Of a stretch of DNA of 64,000 nt, positions 17,390 through 25,495 are shown piece by piece. Location: positions 62,001-126,000 of the forward strand of contig JAUNKN010000003.1 in the NCBI GenBank assembly GCA_030532685.1. The letters run 5' to 3'. The stretch's first letter is position 1. Each line of letters starts with the position of its first letter. Under the pieces are notes generated by a model. That model did not search any database and was not told the origin of the DNA. It saw nothing but the letters and a program-made list of their open reading frames with translations. The position numbers and the translations under genes were made by a program. This stretch comes from Bacteroidales bacterium (GTDB lineage Bacteria > Bacteroidota > Bacteroidia > Bacteroidales > Bacteroidaceae).

Positions 17390-18142
17390 TTATTTCTTTG
17401 ATAAATCGAAAGTAGAGGTTACTTTCTTGCCATCTTCAAACTCGACCTCCATGGTCAAGTTAGCATCTTGGGGAGGAGGGAGCAACCAACTTATCCAACA
17501 TATCACACCGTTGCGACCGATGAGCCGATATTGGGTGAAGTCAATTTCACTAAATTTGCCAACGATGGGCGTTGCTGTATAGTTGGAGGAGGTTACGATG
17601 TCTTGGCAAAACTTACGTGTGGTAGCCGACTTGATTTGGCGAAGTTTTTCCCAGAGTTGTTGGGTATCTGCTTGGTAGCCTTTGCGAATGTACTCGTCGG
17701 GGCTCGAAGTGTAACACATAAGAACATCGTTCAGGCTCGCTCCTGCGGGATGTGCCTCGTCCCAGGCTTTATTGCTACTAAAGTTGATGCGCACGATGGG
17801 TTGAGCGAGAAACATTTGAAGGTTACGAAGCAGTTCTTGCTCGCTATTTTCTTCAAATTCTCTATTATAGCTGAGGTCTCCGTTTTTAGCCGCTATTTTT
17901 TCAAACTTGACTTGCTCTTCTTTAGAGGCATAACTGGCTCCACTTATCTCTTCTTTCGCTAAAGCTGTTATGGAAAAAACGGGAGTGTCTCCATCTTTTT
18001 CGTTAGTTGGTTCTAAGAGAAATCCATCAATATCGGATAGATAGGCTTCTACGTAGCTCCTGTGAAAAATAGAATCCGTACACGAAGAAAGGAAAAGGCT
18101 AAACAGAAAAACTGTTGCGTAAGAAACAAAGAGCTTTTTCAT
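17390..18142 (-). CDS. Lipoprotein of unknown function
   Basis: A 250-residue predicted lipoprotein: MKKLFVSYATVFLFSLFL, then the lipobox LSSC. The rest is a mixed charged globular sequence with no family I recognise; motifs such as YTSSPDEYIRKGYQADT and ITWLLPPPQ-like C-terminal text are seen but not diagnostic. Start 18142 is chosen because it gives the signal peptide directly; the frame is open to 18205. A full promoter precedes it, so it is a single-gene unit. Confidence 0.65.
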   Translation of the reverse strand: MKKLFVSYATVFLFSLFLSSCTDSIFHRSYVEAYLSDIDGFLLEPTNEKDGDTPVFSITALAKEEISGASYASKEEQVKFEKIAAKNGDLSYNREFEENSEQELLRNLQMFLAQPIVRINFSSNKAWDEAHPAGASLNDVLMCYTSSPDEYIRKGYQADTQQLWEKLRQIKSATTRKFCQDIVTSSNYTATPIVGKFSEIDFTQYRLIGRNGVICWISWLLPPPQDANLTMEVEFEDGKKVTSTFDLSKK

Positions 18143-18175
18143 AATCTCTAAAATTGAAAAAAATATAATTCTCGA

Positions 18176-18206
18176 CAAAAATACAACTAAAAATAAAATA
18201 CACAAA
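18176..18206 (-). promoter_or_regulatory. Promoter of the 18142 lipoprotein gene
   Basis: On the minus strand TATTTTTG (18176-18183) is preceded by TTTG after a 19-nt spacer, in very A/T-rich sequence. Confidence 0.65.
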
Positions 18207-18333
18207 ACATTGGGCTATGAAATCCGGTAGATTCTTTCATTGTGTTGGGAAGAACGATTTTCTGCGTGCGTCGTAGAATTTTCTCGCTGCGAGTTTCGTG
18301 AGCGAGAGTGTGAAGGAGGGGGAAACTCCGATG

Positions 18334-18741
18334 CCTCGCGCGCGCATGTGGACACGCACTCCTTAGGAAATTGTGCTTTTTGTCTCCACTTCTTCCACAA
18401 TGGCGTGGAAGGGGCTGATATTCAGCGAGCAAACTGTGGAAGGGGAAGCCGAGAGGAGTGGAAGCTGCTCAAGGAGAAAGAATGGAGGAAAAGGGAAGGC
18501 CGTGTGGCGAGCGACAACGAAAGGAAAAAGATGGAAGGGAGGGTGCAATGAAAAAGCATTTGCCTCCACTCTCCAATCGCTTGTCCATCAGGAAATTGAG
18601 GACATCGTGGAAGGGTGGAGGCAAATGCAAGATACTATACAGGGAGTGCGTGTAGGCATGAGCGCACACGCATGGGAGGTATAAATAAACTTAAAAAACG
18701 AGCCTCAAGTGGCATAAATTCGTGGGCTGTGTATGTATACC
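18334..18741 (-). repeat. Composite intergenic element, copy B (degenerate)
   Basis: CG tract 18337-18345; left arm TCTCCACTTCTTCCAC near 18383-18398; a perfect 14-bp internal inverted repeat (18556-18569 with 18615-18628); GTGGAAGGGTGGAGGC arm 18607-18622; a TTTATGCC/GAGGCT block on the minus strand near 18690-18720; and TGTATGTATACC at 18730-18741, six bases from the yqeY stop. The 21-bp TCCCACG array is missing from its usual place. A single related stretch (CTGCGTGCGTCGTAGAATTT) lies outside the other end at 18262-18281. This is the most diverged copy. Confidence 0.7.
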
Positions 18742-18747
18742 TATGAG

Positions 18748-19194
18748 TTAGGCCAGGAGTTCCTTGACCTTGGCGCTGATGGCACGACCATCGGCACGAC
18801 CTGCGAGTTGCTTGGAGGCCACGCCCATGACCTTGCCCATGTCTTTGGCGGTGGTAGCACCCACTTGGGCAATGATGTCGCGCAGCGCGGTGGTGAGCTC
18901 CTCGTCGGTGAGCGGCTGGGGCAGGTATTGCTCGATGACGGCTACCTCGGCCAGTTCGCTCTCGGCCAGTTCGGGGCGTCCCTGCTCGGTGTAGAGTTGT
19001 GCGGTGTCGCGTCCCTGCTTGGCCAGTTTGGCGAGAATCTTGAGGGCAGCCTCGTCGGTGAGTTCGCCATTGTTGCCTGGGGCGGTTTTGGCTTCGATAA
19101 AGTATTTTTTGACGTTGCGCAGGGCTTGGGTGCGCACTTTGTCCTTGGCCTTCATGGCGGCCATAATATCGGTACTGATTTGATCAAAAAGCAT
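18748..19194 (-). CDS. GatB/YqeY domain protein
   Basis: A 148-residue YqeY-like protein sharing the C-terminal domain of the GatB amidotransferase subunit; it may interact with tRNA but its role is not established. The family signature MGKVMGVASKQLAGRADGRA is present near the C-terminus. It follows ftsZ after 28 nt, as in many Bacteroidetes, and is the last gene of the division operon. Element copy B abuts its stop codon. Confidence 0.9.
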   Translation of the reverse strand: MLFDQISTDIMAAMKAKDKVRTQALRNVKKYFIEAKTAPGNNGELTDEAALKILAKLAKQGRDTAQLYTEQGRPELAESELAEVAVIEQYLPQPLTDEELTTALRDIIAQVGATTAKDMGKVMGVASKQLAGRADGRAISAKVKELLA

Positions 19195-19222
19195 AGGAAT
19201 GTGGCTTAGAGGAATGATACTT

Positions 19223-20500
19223 TTAGATTCCGAGCAATTCTATAGGGGTGGACTTGTTGGAGAGCGAGCGGAAATTGCGCGTGTCGCTGTCGGTGCGTTT
19301 GGACACAGGGCGTGCGTCGAGGCTGGCCACGAGTTCCTCGTTCTCCAAATCCTCGGGCGAGAAGAGGTGCACGCGGTGGTAGCGCACTCGTTGCTTGGTG
19401 TCGCCATAGGCATCGTCTCGACGCTTGCTGCGCTCGCGCTCGCGCTCGATTTCTTCGGGAGTGAGAGGGCGTTCGACCGTGGTGCTCTCCTTCTCGCTGT
19501 CGCTCAAGCGGAAGCCCGAGGCGAGAATGGTGATCTTGATTTCGTCGGTGAGCGAGGGGTCTTCGGCATAGCCCCACTTGGTGTCGACGTCTTCGTTGAA
19601 CTTCTCCATGAAGGCCGACACTTCGCCCAGTTCTTCCATCATCATGCCGTTGCCCGTCTCGTCGGGGGGGAAGAATATGGCCATGCGCAGCGATTTGGAC
19701 TTTTCGACCTCCTTGTCGTTGAGCAGGGGCGAATTGAGGGCTTCTTGTATGGCCTTGGTGGTGCGCTTCTCGCCACGTCCAAAACCGCTGGACATGATGG
19801 CCACTCCTCCTCCGCGCAAGCAGGTCTCGACGTCGCAAAAGTCGAGGTTTTGCGTGCCGCGCATGGTGATGATTTCGACGATGGAGCTGACGGCCTTGGT
19901 GAGCGTGTCGTCGGCTTTTTTGAAGGCATTGGCCACGGAGAGGTCGGAGTAGACCTGCTTGAGGCGCTCGTTGTTGACGACCAAAAGGGCATCGACGGCT
20001 TCGGCCATGCGCTCTACGCCATCGAGGGCTTTGTCGATGTTGCGACGCATCTCGTGGAGAAAGGGGATGGTGACGATGCCTATGGTCAGAATGCCTTTGC
20101 GCATGGCTTCGCGGGCCACGATGGGGCCTGCTCCTGTGCCTGTGCCTCCGCCCATGCCAGCGGTGATGAACACCATCTTGGTACGGTCGTCGAGGGCGGC
20201 GCGTATCTCCTCAATGTTTTCCTCGGCCAGCTGGCAACCTTTGGAAGGGTCGCCACCTGCTCCCAAGCCAGGGCCCAGTTGCAGGCGGTCGGGCACGGGA
20301 GAATCCTCGAGGGCTTTGCTATCGGTATTGCACACGAGAAAGCGTACGCCTTCGATGTTTTCGCGATACATATTGCTCACGGCATTGCCACCGCCACCGC
20401 CCACGCCAATGACTTTGATGATGTCGGCATGGTTGGAAGTGGCAGAGTGGTGAGAGTGGCTCGTGGGCAGAGAGCTATCAATAAGGAGTTCGTCGGTCAT
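19223..20500 (-). CDS. Cell division protein FtsZ, second tandem copy
   Basis: A 425-residue FtsZ paralogue. The GTP-binding tubulin signature GGGTGTG is at residues 117-123, and the catalytic T7 loop N-L-D-F-C-D (218-223) keeps both acidic residues, so it should bind and hydrolyse GTP in polymers. It begins 3 nt after the first ftsZ stop. It has a His/Ser-rich N-terminal extension, SHSHHSATSNH (residues 14-24), an Arg/Glu-rich linker (about 340-370), and a C-terminal block VHLFSPEDLENEELVASL aligning with the first copy, then a different tail ending STPIELLGI. It is more diverged from typical Bacteroidetes FtsZ than the upstream copy. Confidence 0.93.
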   Translation of the reverse strand: MTDELLIDSSLPTSHSHHSATSNHADIIKVIGVGGGGGNAVSNMYRENIEGVRFLVCNTDSKALEDSPVPDRLQLGPGLGAGGDPSKGCQLAEENIEEIRAALDDRTKMVFITAGMGGGTGTGAGPIVAREAMRKGILTIGIVTIPFLHEMRRNIDKALDGVERMAEAVDALLVVNNERLKQVYSDLSVANAFKKADDTLTKAVSSIVEIITMRGTQNLDFCDVETCLRGGGVAIMSSGFGRGEKRTTKAIQEALNSPLLNDKEVEKSKSLRMAIFFPPDETGNGMMMEELGEVSAFMEKFNEDVDTKWGYAEDPSLTDEIKITILASGFRLSDSEKESTTVERPLTPEEIERERERSKRRDDAYGDTKQRVRYHRVHLFSPEDLENEELVASLDARPVSKRTDSDTRNFRSLSNKSTPIELLGI

Positions 20501-20503
20501 AGG

Positions 20504-21799
20504 TTAGGGGGTGTCGAGGTTTCGTGCCGCAGCGGCCTTGCTCTTGATGTCGGAGAGATACTCCTTGGTGCGGCGGCAGGTGGGAATGGCTTCGACGAGC
20601 GAAATGATTTCTTCATTTTCGGTGTCGTCGAGATCAAAAAGGAAAATGCGGCGGGTGCGCTTCTGAAGGCCGTTGGGCTGAATGAGCCCGTAGAAGAGTT
20701 CGCGACGCTCGTCGTTTTCCTCTTTCTTTTCGGCTTGCGCTTTGCTTTCGGCCTCGGCCTGTGCATCGAGTTTTTCTTGCATGCCTGTGACGGCATTGAT
20801 GCCGAAGCCCGTGGCGAGAATGGTGATTTTGACCTTCTTGCCCAGCGAGGCGTCGGTGGAGAGGCCAAACTTGGTTTCGACATCGTGGCGAAACGAGGAC
20901 ATGAAATTGTGCACCTCGTTCATCTCCTCCATCATCAGCCCAGTGCTGGTGCCCTCGTCGCCCTCGCTTTGATCGCAGAAGGTGATGGAGAGCAGAATTT
21001 TTTTGGAGTTGTAGATGTCGTTGTTGTTGAGGAGAGGAGAGTGGAGGGCATCTTCAATGGCTTTGGTGACGCGGTTTTCGCCCTCGCCATATCCTGTGGA
21101 CATGATGGCTACACCTCCGTTGCGCAGCACGGTGCCCACATCCTGAAAGTCGAGGTTGATGATGCCGTGCATGGTGATAATCTCGGCGATGGAGCGGGCG
21201 GCCACGGCCAGCGTATTGTCGGCCTTCTCAAAAGCCGAACGAATGGTGAGGTCGGGGTAGATTTCGCGCAAACGCTCGTTGTTGATGACCAAGAGGGCAT
21301 CGACTTCCTTGGCGATGGCCTCGACGCCGTCGAGAGCTTGGTCGATTTTCTTGTTGCCTTCAAAGCGAAAGGGGATGGTCACAATGCCTACGGTGAGCAA
21401 GCCCAGCTTCTTGGCTTCGTGGGCAATGATGGGGCCTGCTCCCGTTCCTGTGCCGCCTCCCATACCGGCGGTGATGAACACCATTTTGGTGCCATCGTTG
21501 AGCATGGAGCGGATGCCTTCGATGGTTTCTTCGGCGGCGATGCGGGCGCGCTCGGGGCGGTTGCCTGCGCCCAAGCCTTCGGTGCCGAGCTGCAAGCGTA
21601 CGGGCACGGGGGAGTCGATAAGGGCCTTGCTATCGGTGTTGCACACGACGAAATTGACATCGTGCATCCCTGTACGATACATGTGATTGACGGCATTGCC
21701 GCCGCCGCCGCCTACGCCAATCACCTTGATGATGTTGGGCGTGGTGGCTGTGGAACCCATTTCAATGAGCAGCTCTTGGTCGGGAAGTGGTGTAGCCAT
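20504..21799 (-). CDS. ftsZ: Cell division protein FtsZ, first tandem copy
   Basis: A 431-residue tubulin-like GTPase that forms the division ring. GGGTGTG spans 114-120; the T7 loop N-L-D-F-Q-D (215-220) is intact; ENRVTKAIEDALHSPLL is close to the usual Bacteroidetes sequence, so I take this as the canonical copy. The linker (about 335-375) is Lys/Glu/Ala-rich. The C-terminal block IFLFDLDDTENEEIISLVEA parallels the second copy. It starts 27 nt after the ftsA stop. Confidence 0.96.
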   Translation of the reverse strand: MATPLPDQELLIEMGSTATTPNIIKVIGVGGGGGNAVNHMYRTGMHDVNFVVCNTDSKALIDSPVPVRLQLGTEGLGAGNRPERARIAAEETIEGIRSMLNDGTKMVFITAGMGGGTGTGAGPIIAHEAKKLGLLTVGIVTIPFRFEGNKKIDQALDGVEAIAKEVDALLVINNERLREIYPDLTIRSAFEKADNTLAVAARSIAEIITMHGIINLDFQDVGTVLRNGGVAIMSTGYGEGENRVTKAIEDALHSPLLNNNDIYNSKKILLSITFCDQSEGDEGTSTGLMMEEMNEVHNFMSSFRHDVETKFGLSTDASLGKKVKITILATGFGINAVTGMQEKLDAQAEAESKAQAEKKEENDERRELFYGLIQPNGLQKRTRRIFLFDLDDTENEEIISLVEAIPTCRRTKEYLSDIKSKAAAARNLDTP

Positions 21800-21826
21800 G
21801 GTCGGGAGCGTTGTTTGAGGGTTCTA

Positions 21827-23206
21827 CTATTCGTCCTCCGAGACGAGATTCTTGAGGAAATTGCCCACGCGGGTGAAGAATCCTGGCCCCTTGGGCTTAG
21901 CGGGCTTAGGAGCCTCTTCCTCCTGAGGCGTTTCGGGCACGGAGGGCTCGAGGGGGCTGGTGGGCACTTCGGTGGGTTCTGGCTCGGGAGTTTCTTCCTG
22001 AGCAAAAAGATCGGTGGGGGCAGTGGGACGCTCGCCACCATTGCAATTGAGGTCGCCGTTTTCAATGAGGGCCAGCCCTACGTTGTAGAGGCCCGTTTCG
22101 TTGAAGTTATAGTCGGCTCCTTCGACTTTGATGCGAGAGGGGGTCTTGAGAATGCGCGTGTTCCAGCCCTTGAAGTGGTGCTCGAAACACTGGCCGATAT
22201 TGCCCAGCTGGCCAGCTCCGCCAATAATATAGATGCCATTGACGAGGTTTTCGCTGTTGAAACCCGAGGCTTCGACCTGGTGCTTGATGTTTTGCACAAT
22301 CTCCTCGACGCGTGCATCGATGATTTCGGCCAGTTCTTGGCGAGAGCGGTTGCGGCCTCCATCGCGCAGATGGATGGGTTCGTTTCCTTCTTTCTCGAGA
22401 AACTCAAAGTCGGGGTAGCCATAGGTGCGCTTGAGGTCTTCGGCCTCGGCCTCGTCACAGTTGAAGACATTGGCGATGTCGCGGGTGATGTTGGCGCCTC
22501 CCAACGGGATGACGGCTAAATGGCGCAAGGATTTGCCCTTGTAGATGGCCACAGAGGTGGTTTCGCTACCCATGTCTACAAACACGCAACCTGCGTTGCG
22601 CTCCTGCTCGGTGGTTACGATGCTGGCAAGTTGAGTGGCCGCGAGAGTTTGACGGGCAATGAGGATACCTGCTTTGTTGAAGCAGCTTTCGATGGTTTCA
22701 ATAGCGGTGCGGTTGCACACGATGTTGAGGAAGTGAGCTTTGATGCTGTCGGACATGACACCGATAGGCTCGGTGGTGTTGATGGAGCCTAAACGATATT
22801 CGAGCGGAATGGCTTCGAGAATGATGCGCTCTTCCGTGCCTTTTTCGCGATTGTCGGTGAGAATCGAATTGATGATTTCTTGCGTCATCGTTTCGCGTTG
22901 AGGATAAATCTTCTCAACGGTATTGGGAATGGAACGAATGCCCATGCAGTCAATGGCCGTGTAGACGTGAGAAATCCTGCGGTTGGTCTTCTCCTCGAGG
23001 GCTTCCTTGATGCTCTTGAGGCTGGCCATCATCTTCTCGACATTGTACACCCGCCCCTTGGTGATGAAGTCGGTCGAGGGTACAGCGGTATGGGCCAAGA
23101 CCGTGAGGGAACCCGTAGATTCCTTGCGCCCCACGATGCCTGTCATCTTGGAGGAGCCAAGTATGATGGCCGCAACGAAATTGCTGTTGTTTTGTTCTTT
23201 CGCCAT
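21827..23206 (-). CDS. ftsA: Cell division protein FtsA
   Basis: A 459-residue actin-fold protein that tethers FtsZ filaments to the membrane. Phosphate-binding motifs include VFVDMGSETTSVAIY and IYIIGGAGQLGNI. After residue 385 there is a Pro/Glu-rich linker and a C-terminal amphipathic helix (FFTRVGNFLKNLVSEDE) of the membrane-targeting type. Start ATG 23206. It lies between ftsQ and the two ftsZ genes. Confidence 0.95.
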   Translation of the reverse strand: MAKEQNNSNFVAAIILGSSKMTGIVGRKESTGSLTVLAHTAVPSTDFITKGRVYNVEKMMASLKSIKEALEEKTNRRISHVYTAIDCMGIRSIPNTVEKIYPQRETMTQEIINSILTDNREKGTEERIILEAIPLEYRLGSINTTEPIGVMSDSIKAHFLNIVCNRTAIETIESCFNKAGILIARQTLAATQLASIVTTEQERNAGCVFVDMGSETTSVAIYKGKSLRHLAVIPLGGANITRDIANVFNCDEAEAEDLKRTYGYPDFEFLEKEGNEPIHLRDGGRNRSRQELAEIIDARVEEIVQNIKHQVEASGFNSENLVNGIYIIGGAGQLGNIGQCFEHHFKGWNTRILKTPSRIKVEGADYNFNETGLYNVGLALIENGDLNCNGGERPTAPTDLFAQEETPEPEPTEVPTSPLEPSVPETPQEEEAPKPAKPKGPGFFTRVGNFLKNLVSEDE

Positions 23207-23227
23207 ATTGTGTTGCTATTTTGTTTG

Positions 23228-23953
23228 CTATTTGATGCCGATGACTTGGTTTTCATAGGCCACAGAAATGGCCCGATAACGGTGCCAGCCAACGTTGGGG
23301 AGCACTTTGTCATAGAAGGCTCGAAGGTTACGCAGTTTTCGCGCCATGTTTTGCGGTTTCCCAAAATGTACTGTTTGTTCGCCTACGCGCATCACCAAGT
23401 CGATGTCGCGATTGGGTTGCACATGTATTTGCTCGATTTGAGCGTTCCAAAAAGGAGAATCGCGCAGAATGAGCCCGAGCGGAACGAGATATTTCTTGGC
23501 AAAATGAGCATCGACCTCTCCCGTTACCACAGCCAGGTCGGCTTCGTAGCCTCGGGCCGCCATAGGATCGCCTTTGTCGTTGATGTAGTAGTCCTCCCCA
23601 TTGTTGGCCATGATGCGCAACAAGGGCAGGTGTTGAGCAATGTAGATTTTTACGTTTTCGCCAGGCGTCTTGGTGCAATTGGCGTGTTTGATGAAAGGGT
23701 CGGCATTGAGGCGCTTTTCAATTTCCTGTGCGCTGATGTCTTTCATGGGCCGCCCTATGGGGAAGAGATTGTGCTTGTGAAGCATCTTTTCGATGTCGGG
23801 CGCAGTGATGAGTGTGGCCTGTGCGCTGTCGGCGATGACAATGTTTACCTTGCGACACTGCGCTTGCTCTTCGTGGGTAGAAAATCGAATCACCACGAAG
23901 ATAAGGTAGCTCGTCATGGCGAGCAAGAGGAGAATTTTGAGCGCAGTTTTCAT
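23228..23953 (-). CDS. ftsQ: Cell division protein FtsQ
   Basis: A 241-residue bitopic protein: a short cytoplasmic N-terminus, one membrane segment (about residues 6-22, ILLLLAMTSYLIFVVI), then a periplasmic POTRA-like and beta domain that links FtsB/FtsL to the divisome. The sequence is weakly conserved and is assigned by topology, the late segment NVGWHRYRAISVAYENQVIG, and its place between murC and ftsA. ATG 23953 gives MKTALKILL; the longer frame to 24007 is less likely. Confidence 0.88.
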   Translation of the reverse strand: MKTALKILLLLAMTSYLIFVVIRFSTHEEQAQCRKVNIVIADSAQATLITAPDIEKMLHKHNLFPIGRPMKDISAQEIEKRLNADPFIKHANCTKTPGENVKIYIAQHLPLLRIMANNGEDYYINDKGDPMAARGYEADLAVVTGEVDAHFAKKYLVPLGLILRDSPFWNAQIEQIHVQPNRDIDLVMRVGEQTVHFGKPQNMARKLRNLRAFYDKVLPNVGWHRYRAISVAYENQVIGIK

Positions 23954-23970
23954 ACAACTATGGGGAAGGG

Positions 23971-25338
23971 CTATTTGTTGTTGAGAATGTCGGTGAGCTG
24001 GGCGCAATAGGTGTCGGCATCGCCAGCACCGAGCACGACAAGCACATCGAAATCTTCATGAGACACGATTTCGGGAAGTTCTTCCAGCTTAGCTCTGCGT
24101 TTTTGCATTTCGGGGCGCAAACGCTCAAAGATGAGCTGCGAAGTGACTCCTTCTATCGGCAGTTCGCGAGCGGGATAAATGTCGAGCAGAATCAACTCGT
24201 CGAGTAAGGATAAGGCCTCGGCAAACTCCTTGTAGAAGTCTCTCGTGCGACTGTATAGGTGTGGCTGAAATATGGCGGACAGCTTGCGGCCATCGAACAC
24301 CTCGCGCAAGGAAAGAATACTTTGGCGTATTTCGGCAGGGTGGTGAGCATAGTCGCTCAGGAACACGCAACGCTCGTTCTTAATTTTGAAGTCGAAGCGA
24401 CGGTCTACGCCTCCGAAGGTGGCCATGGCCTGACGAATGTGCGTACTGCTGGCTCCTGCAATCTGAGCCAAGGCACAAGCAGCGATGCCATTGTCGATAT
24501 TGATGCTCACAGGAACTCCCAGTTCGATGTCGTGAATAGGCTCGGTGGGAGAAACGAGATCGAAGAGGATGCGTCCACCTCCGATGCGAATGTTTTCTGC
24601 GTGGAAGTCGCCTTCATGACGAGCATAGTCGTAACGGCGCACTCCTTCCTGCAGTCGTTCTTGTATGGCTAAGTCACGATGCACGACGATAGCTCCTCCT
24701 GGTTGGATGAGGCTGGTGTAGTGGGCAAAGCTTTCGCGATAAGCCTCTTCGGTACCGTAAATGTCCAAATGGTCGGGGTCGGCACTGGTGATGGCTGTCG
24801 CATAGGGATGCAGATGGTGAAAGGAGCGGTCAAATTCGTCGGCTTCGATAACAACGTAATCACTTTCTTCTGCGATGAGGTAGTTGGTGCCGTAGTTCTT
24901 GGCAATGCCACCCAAGAAAGCATTGCAACCTACTTCGCTCTCGTGTAAGAGATGGGCGAGCATTGCCGAGGTGGAGGTTTTTCCGTGAGTACCTGCCACG
25001 CAAAGGCCTCGTTTGGTGCGAGTGAGCGTCCCGAGCACTTCTGCGCGCTTTTGGATGGTAAACCCTTCTTTCTTGAACCAAGCTAGTTCTTGATGGTCGG
25101 CAGGAATGGCGGGTGTGTAGACCACGAGGGTCGTGGACTTGTCTCGACAGTATGCGGGAATGAATTCCGGGTTGTCCTCGAAATGCAGTTCGATACCCTC
25201 TTCCTGCAATGCATTGGTTAAGGCGGAGGGCGTTTTGTCGTAACCAGCTACACGGTAGCCTTGTTTGTTGAAGTAGCGTTCTAAGGCGCTCATGCCGATG
25301 CCGCCAGCGCCAAGAAAATATACGGAGTGAAATTGCAT
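23971..25338 (-). CDS. murC: UDP-N-acetylmuramate--L-alanine ligase
   Basis: A 455-residue Mur ligase adding L-Ala to UDP-MurNAc in peptidoglycan precursor synthesis. The N-terminal nucleotide-binding motif FLGAGGIGMSALER, the ATP loop GTHGKTSTSAM, and EADEFDRSFHHLHP and YAHHPAEIRQS are typical of MurC. The open frame extends to 25545, but ATG 25338 gives MQFHSVYFLGAGG, the family start. Confidence 0.96.
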   Translation of the reverse strand: MQFHSVYFLGAGGIGMSALERYFNKQGYRVAGYDKTPSALTNALQEEGIELHFEDNPEFIPAYCRDKSTTLVVYTPAIPADHQELAWFKKEGFTIQKRAEVLGTLTRTKRGLCVAGTHGKTSTSAMLAHLLHESEVGCNAFLGGIAKNYGTNYLIAEESDYVVIEADEFDRSFHHLHPYATAITSADPDHLDIYGTEEAYRESFAHYTSLIQPGGAIVVHRDLAIQERLQEGVRRYDYARHEGDFHAENIRIGGGRILFDLVSPTEPIHDIELGVPVSINIDNGIAACALAQIAGASSTHIRQAMATFGGVDRRFDFKIKNERCVFLSDYAHHPAEIRQSILSLREVFDGRKLSAIFQPHLYSRTRDFYKEFAEALSLLDELILLDIYPARELPIEGVTSQLIFERLRPEMQKRRAKLEELPEIVSHEDFDVLVVLGAGDADTYCAQLTDILNNK

Positions 25339-25495
25339 TGCTTTTGAAAAAAGAGAACGATGAGTGAGGTGGGCTTGCTCGGTTGAGTTGAGCCCTGGGG
25401 AAGCATTGCGCCCGCAAAACATCGTGATAGATATACCTCTTACTATAAATAGAAAAGAAAAATGTGGTTGCTGGGTCGGAAAGAGAATGAGGAAA

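Noticed and set aside
19199..22519. A plus-strand open frame of 1106 codons antisense to both ftsZ genes and part of ftsA
   Set aside because: It lies wholly opposite conserved genes, shows no domain, and its length follows from the codon bias of the two related genes on the other strand.
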